DNA of 6,804 nt from Verrucomicrobia bacterium UBA1412. GTDB taxonomy: Bacteria; Verrucomicrobiota; Verrucomicrobiia; Limisphaerales; UBA1412. The stretch covers positions 154-6,957 of the forward strand of contig DBPU01000040.1 of NCBI GenBank assembly GCA_002305615.1, written 5' to 3'. The position numbers and the translations under genes were made by a program. Under the pieces are notes generated by a model. It did not search any database. It was not told the DNA's origin and saw only the letters and a list, made by a program, of their open reading frames with translations. Shown piece by piece: positions 5,461 to 6,804 of this stretch (position 1 is the first letter of the stretch; each line of letters opens with the position of its first letter).

Positions 5461-6369
5461 ATGAGAATAACAAACAGTAAATCCAATGAAGTAAGGAGTG
5501 CTTTTACTCTGATCGAGCTCTTGGTTGTGATCGCGATTATTGCCATTTTGGCAGGTATGATTTTACCCGCTCTGGGCAAGGCTAAAAGCAAGACGCAGGG
5601 AACTGCCTGCATGAATAATGGTAAACAGATGATGTTGGGCACGACGATGTTCGCCAACGATAATAACGACTGGCTCCCCTGTAACCCGACCGGCACCGAT
5701 GCAGGAGCCACTGCGACCGAGTGGGTGCGCGGAACGATGAACTTTGTCGTGGGCAATACCGATAATACCAACGTCATGATGTTGATGGACCCGAAGACCT
5801 GCCAATTAGCGAACTATATTGGCAAAAGCCCGAAAATCTTCAAATGCCCTGCCGATAAAAGCAGAACGATTCGTGGACCGCGTGTTCGTACTTTCGCGAT
5901 GAATCAGGCAGTGGGTTCTTACGAAACCGGAGTAGAGGGCAGCGGTGATTTTAGCCCGGTTCACAGCGATTGGCTCGGAGGAAACGGCAACAGCGGAGGC
6001 GTCTTCCTGACCTATGGAAAGATGGGCAGCATGACCCGTCCGGGCCCCAGCAAGACATGGGTGTACGTGGATGAAGATCAGTACTCGATCAACGATGCCA
6101 ATTTCGGCGTAGAAACCATGGTTGCTGCCTACCGTGAATCTGGCGATACTGCGACCTTGAGATGGGTGGATATCCCCTCTGTCGAGCATGGTAACGCTTG
6201 CGGTTTTGCATTTGCTGATGGTCACTCCGAGATCAAGAAGTGGCAGGATTCGCGTACCATTGCGATGGCCAAAAAGGGCAATGAGAATGGTATCGTTCAG
6301 GAGACTCATACTGATAGTAAGGATGCCAAGTGGATTGTGGACAGGACCTCAGCTTTGAGGAACCCGTAA
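5461..6369 (+). CDS. Prepilin-type pseudopilin with H-X9-DG motif
   Basis: This 302-aa protein starts at ATG 5461 with AGGA six bases upstream. Residues 1-14 are a short polar, net-positive leader ending in Ala; prepilin peptidase should cut before F15 of FTLIELL, with the conserved Glu at +5 (E19). Residues 15-37 are the hydrophobic helix that anchors the subunit in the inner membrane and packs in the pseudopilus. The globular part carries FKCPADKS (127-134) and the exact H-X9-DG motif (H243, D253-G254, in FADGHSE), the hallmark of the large pseudopilin families of Planctomycetes, Verrucomicrobia and Lentisphaerae. The -1 residue is Ala instead of the usual Gly, which peptidases often tolerate. 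Such genes occur in many copies per genome, commonly beside secreted-protein genes as here. The specific partner is unknown. It has its own promoter, and a compound hairpin follows its stop. Confidence 0.9.
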   Translation: MRITNSKSNEVRSAFTLIELLVVIAIIAILAGMILPALGKAKSKTQGTACMNNGKQMMLGTTMFANDNNDWLPCNPTGTDAGATATEWVRGTMNFVVGNTDNTNVMMLMDPKTCQLANYIGKSPKIFKCPADKSRTIRGPRVRTFAMNQAVGSYETGVEGSGDFSPVHSDWLGGNGNSGGVFLTYGKMGSMTRPGPSKTWVYVDEDQYSINDANFGVETMVAAYRESGDTATLRWVDIPSVEHGNACGFAFADGHSEIKKWQDSRTIAMAKKGNENGIVQETHTDSKDAKWIVDRTSALRNP

Positions 6370-6391
6370 TCCAGAAAAGAGAGCAGTTTTT

Positions 6392-6431
6392 GAGCTCCTT
6401 GAAAACGAGCGCTTAGCGCTTGCAGGAGCTC
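6392..6431 (+). terminator. Compound hairpin after the pseudopilin gene
   Basis: An outer 8-base perfect stem, GAGCTCCT (6392-6399) with AGGAGCTC (6424-6431), encloses an inner stem CGAGCGC-TTA-GCGCTTG (6406-6422). It starts 23 bases after the stop. No T-run follows, so termination would be hairpin-only, or the structure could instead protect the 3' end. The same absence of a T-run is seen at the 5386-5414 hairpin. Confidence 0.55.
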
Positions 6432-6453
6432 GGAAGCTCAGCTACACTCTGAA

Positions 6454-6481
6454 GGCGCACGGTATATAATGACTGTGCGCC
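6454..6481 (+). promoter_or_regulatory. Perfect TATAAT inside an inverted repeat, upstream of the RelE/ParE-like gene
   Basis: GGCGCAC (6454-6460) and GTGCGCC (6475-6481) are perfect 7-base inverted repeats. Their 14-base spacer contains TATAAT (6465-6470), a perfect -10. The -35 is poor (GCTACA at 6441-6446 with an 18-base spacer). A dimeric regulator on this dyad would cover the -10 and start site, as in self-repressed toxin-antitoxin operons. The rival reading is an intrinsic terminator, since CTTTTAGTT follows the right arm. Confidence 0.45.
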
Positions 6482-6495
6482 CTTTTAGTTGTCAA

Positions 6496-6804
6496 ATGAG
6501 ACCATTTCAAATCATATTCACTCCTGTGGCCGCCTCTGAGCTTTCCAAGATGCCCAGGGATCTCCAGTTGAATATTCTGGGTGAATTCCGCGGCTTGCCT
6601 CAGCAGGTTTATCAGGCAGATGAGAGCTTCGGGCGCCTGGAGCGTGAGGGCCGGACCCTTTACCGCTTCCGTTTGGGAGATTACAGGGTTTATTTCGAGA
6701 AACATGATTTGGGTGTTTTGATTCACCGGATTCTGAGCCGCAATACGCTCAAGGATTTCTTCTTCCGCTCCAGCATCAATATCAATATGGGCGAAGATAA
6801 AATA
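6496..6804 (+). CDS. RelE/ParE-fold protein (toxin-like), runs off right edge
   Basis: From ATG 6496, 103 codons are open to the window end without a stop. Residues 2-20 (RPFQIIFTPVAASELSKMP) form the first strand and helix typical of the RelE/ParE superfamily; FGRLEREGRTLYRFRLGDYRVYFE (45-68) is the core sheet with the family's YR.R.GDYRV signature, followed by the last strand VLIHRIL (74-80) and a basic/aromatic tail LKDFFFRSS. RelE members cut mRNA at the ribosome and ParE members poison gyrase; which applies here cannot be told from motifs. No antitoxin gene precedes it, so the partner is downstream out of view or absent. ATG 6469 is in frame and would add nine residues, but it overlaps the TATAAT; neither start has a good ribosome site. 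Confidence 0.75.
   Translation, partial: MRPFQIIFTPVAASELSKMPRDLQLNILGEFRGLPQQVYQADESFGRLEREGRTLYRFRLGDYRVYFEKHDLGVLIHRILSRNTLKDFFFRSSININMGEDKI

Noticed and set aside
1..6804. tRNA, rRNA, CRISPR array, insertion sequence or attachment site
   Set aside because: None was seen: no cloverleaf-like stretch, no regularly spaced short direct repeats, no transposase or integrase motif, and no terminal inverted repeats.

Overview
The window looks like chromosomal DNA of a member of the Verrucomicrobiota, or the related Lentisphaerota. This is inferred from family traits, since there is no rRNA or marker gene. The traits are an alanine/proline-rich protein start carrying a KKET-type motif, a pseudopilin with an exact H-X9-DG motif, a large secreted protein built of RDPASYELYGT-type beta-sandwich repeats, and that protein's C-terminal 'LRW...YFRL' module.

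Layout. (1) Bases 1-276, minus strand: the start of a low-complexity A/P-rich protein that runs off the left edge, with a TTGACA-17-TAGAGT promoter. (2) Bases 277-584: a divergent intergenic region with a 22-bp A/T palindrome. (3) Bases 585-1606, plus strand: a two-gene operon encoding a stripped-down, apparently catalytically dead DNA polymerase X palm-thumb protein (248 aa) and a small excisionase-type helix-turn-helix protein (82 aa). A perfect Shine-Dalgarno sequence with no clear gene follows it. (4) Bases 1607-1971: an AT-rich leader with a strong promoter, two operator-like dyads and a possible 34-codon upstream ORF whose stop overlaps the next start. (5) Bases 1972-5328: an 1118-aa exported protein with a signal peptide, six tandem discoidin-like repeats and a C-terminal module. 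(6) Bases 5329-5460: a promoter (TTGAAA-17-AATAAT) whose predicted +1 falls on the first base of a very stable hairpin. (7) Bases 5461-6369: a prepilin-type H-X9-DG pseudopilin. (8) Bases 6370-6495: a compound 3' hairpin, then a second dyad wrapped around a perfect TATAAT. (9) Bases 6496-6804: a RelE/ParE-fold protein that runs off the right edge with no antitoxin gene before it.

How the genes relate. The secreted repeat protein and the pseudopilin are co-directional and both act outside the cytoplasm. The pseudopilin probably belongs to a type II secretion-like or surface pilin system, and the repeat protein is a candidate surface lectin or adhesin. The PolX-like/HTH pair is a separate unit and the least explained part of the window. 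Its DNA-binding fold is kept but the metal-binding aspartates are mostly lost, which suggests a structural or regulatory DNA/RNA-binding role. All functional statements rest on motif reading by eye; no searches were run.
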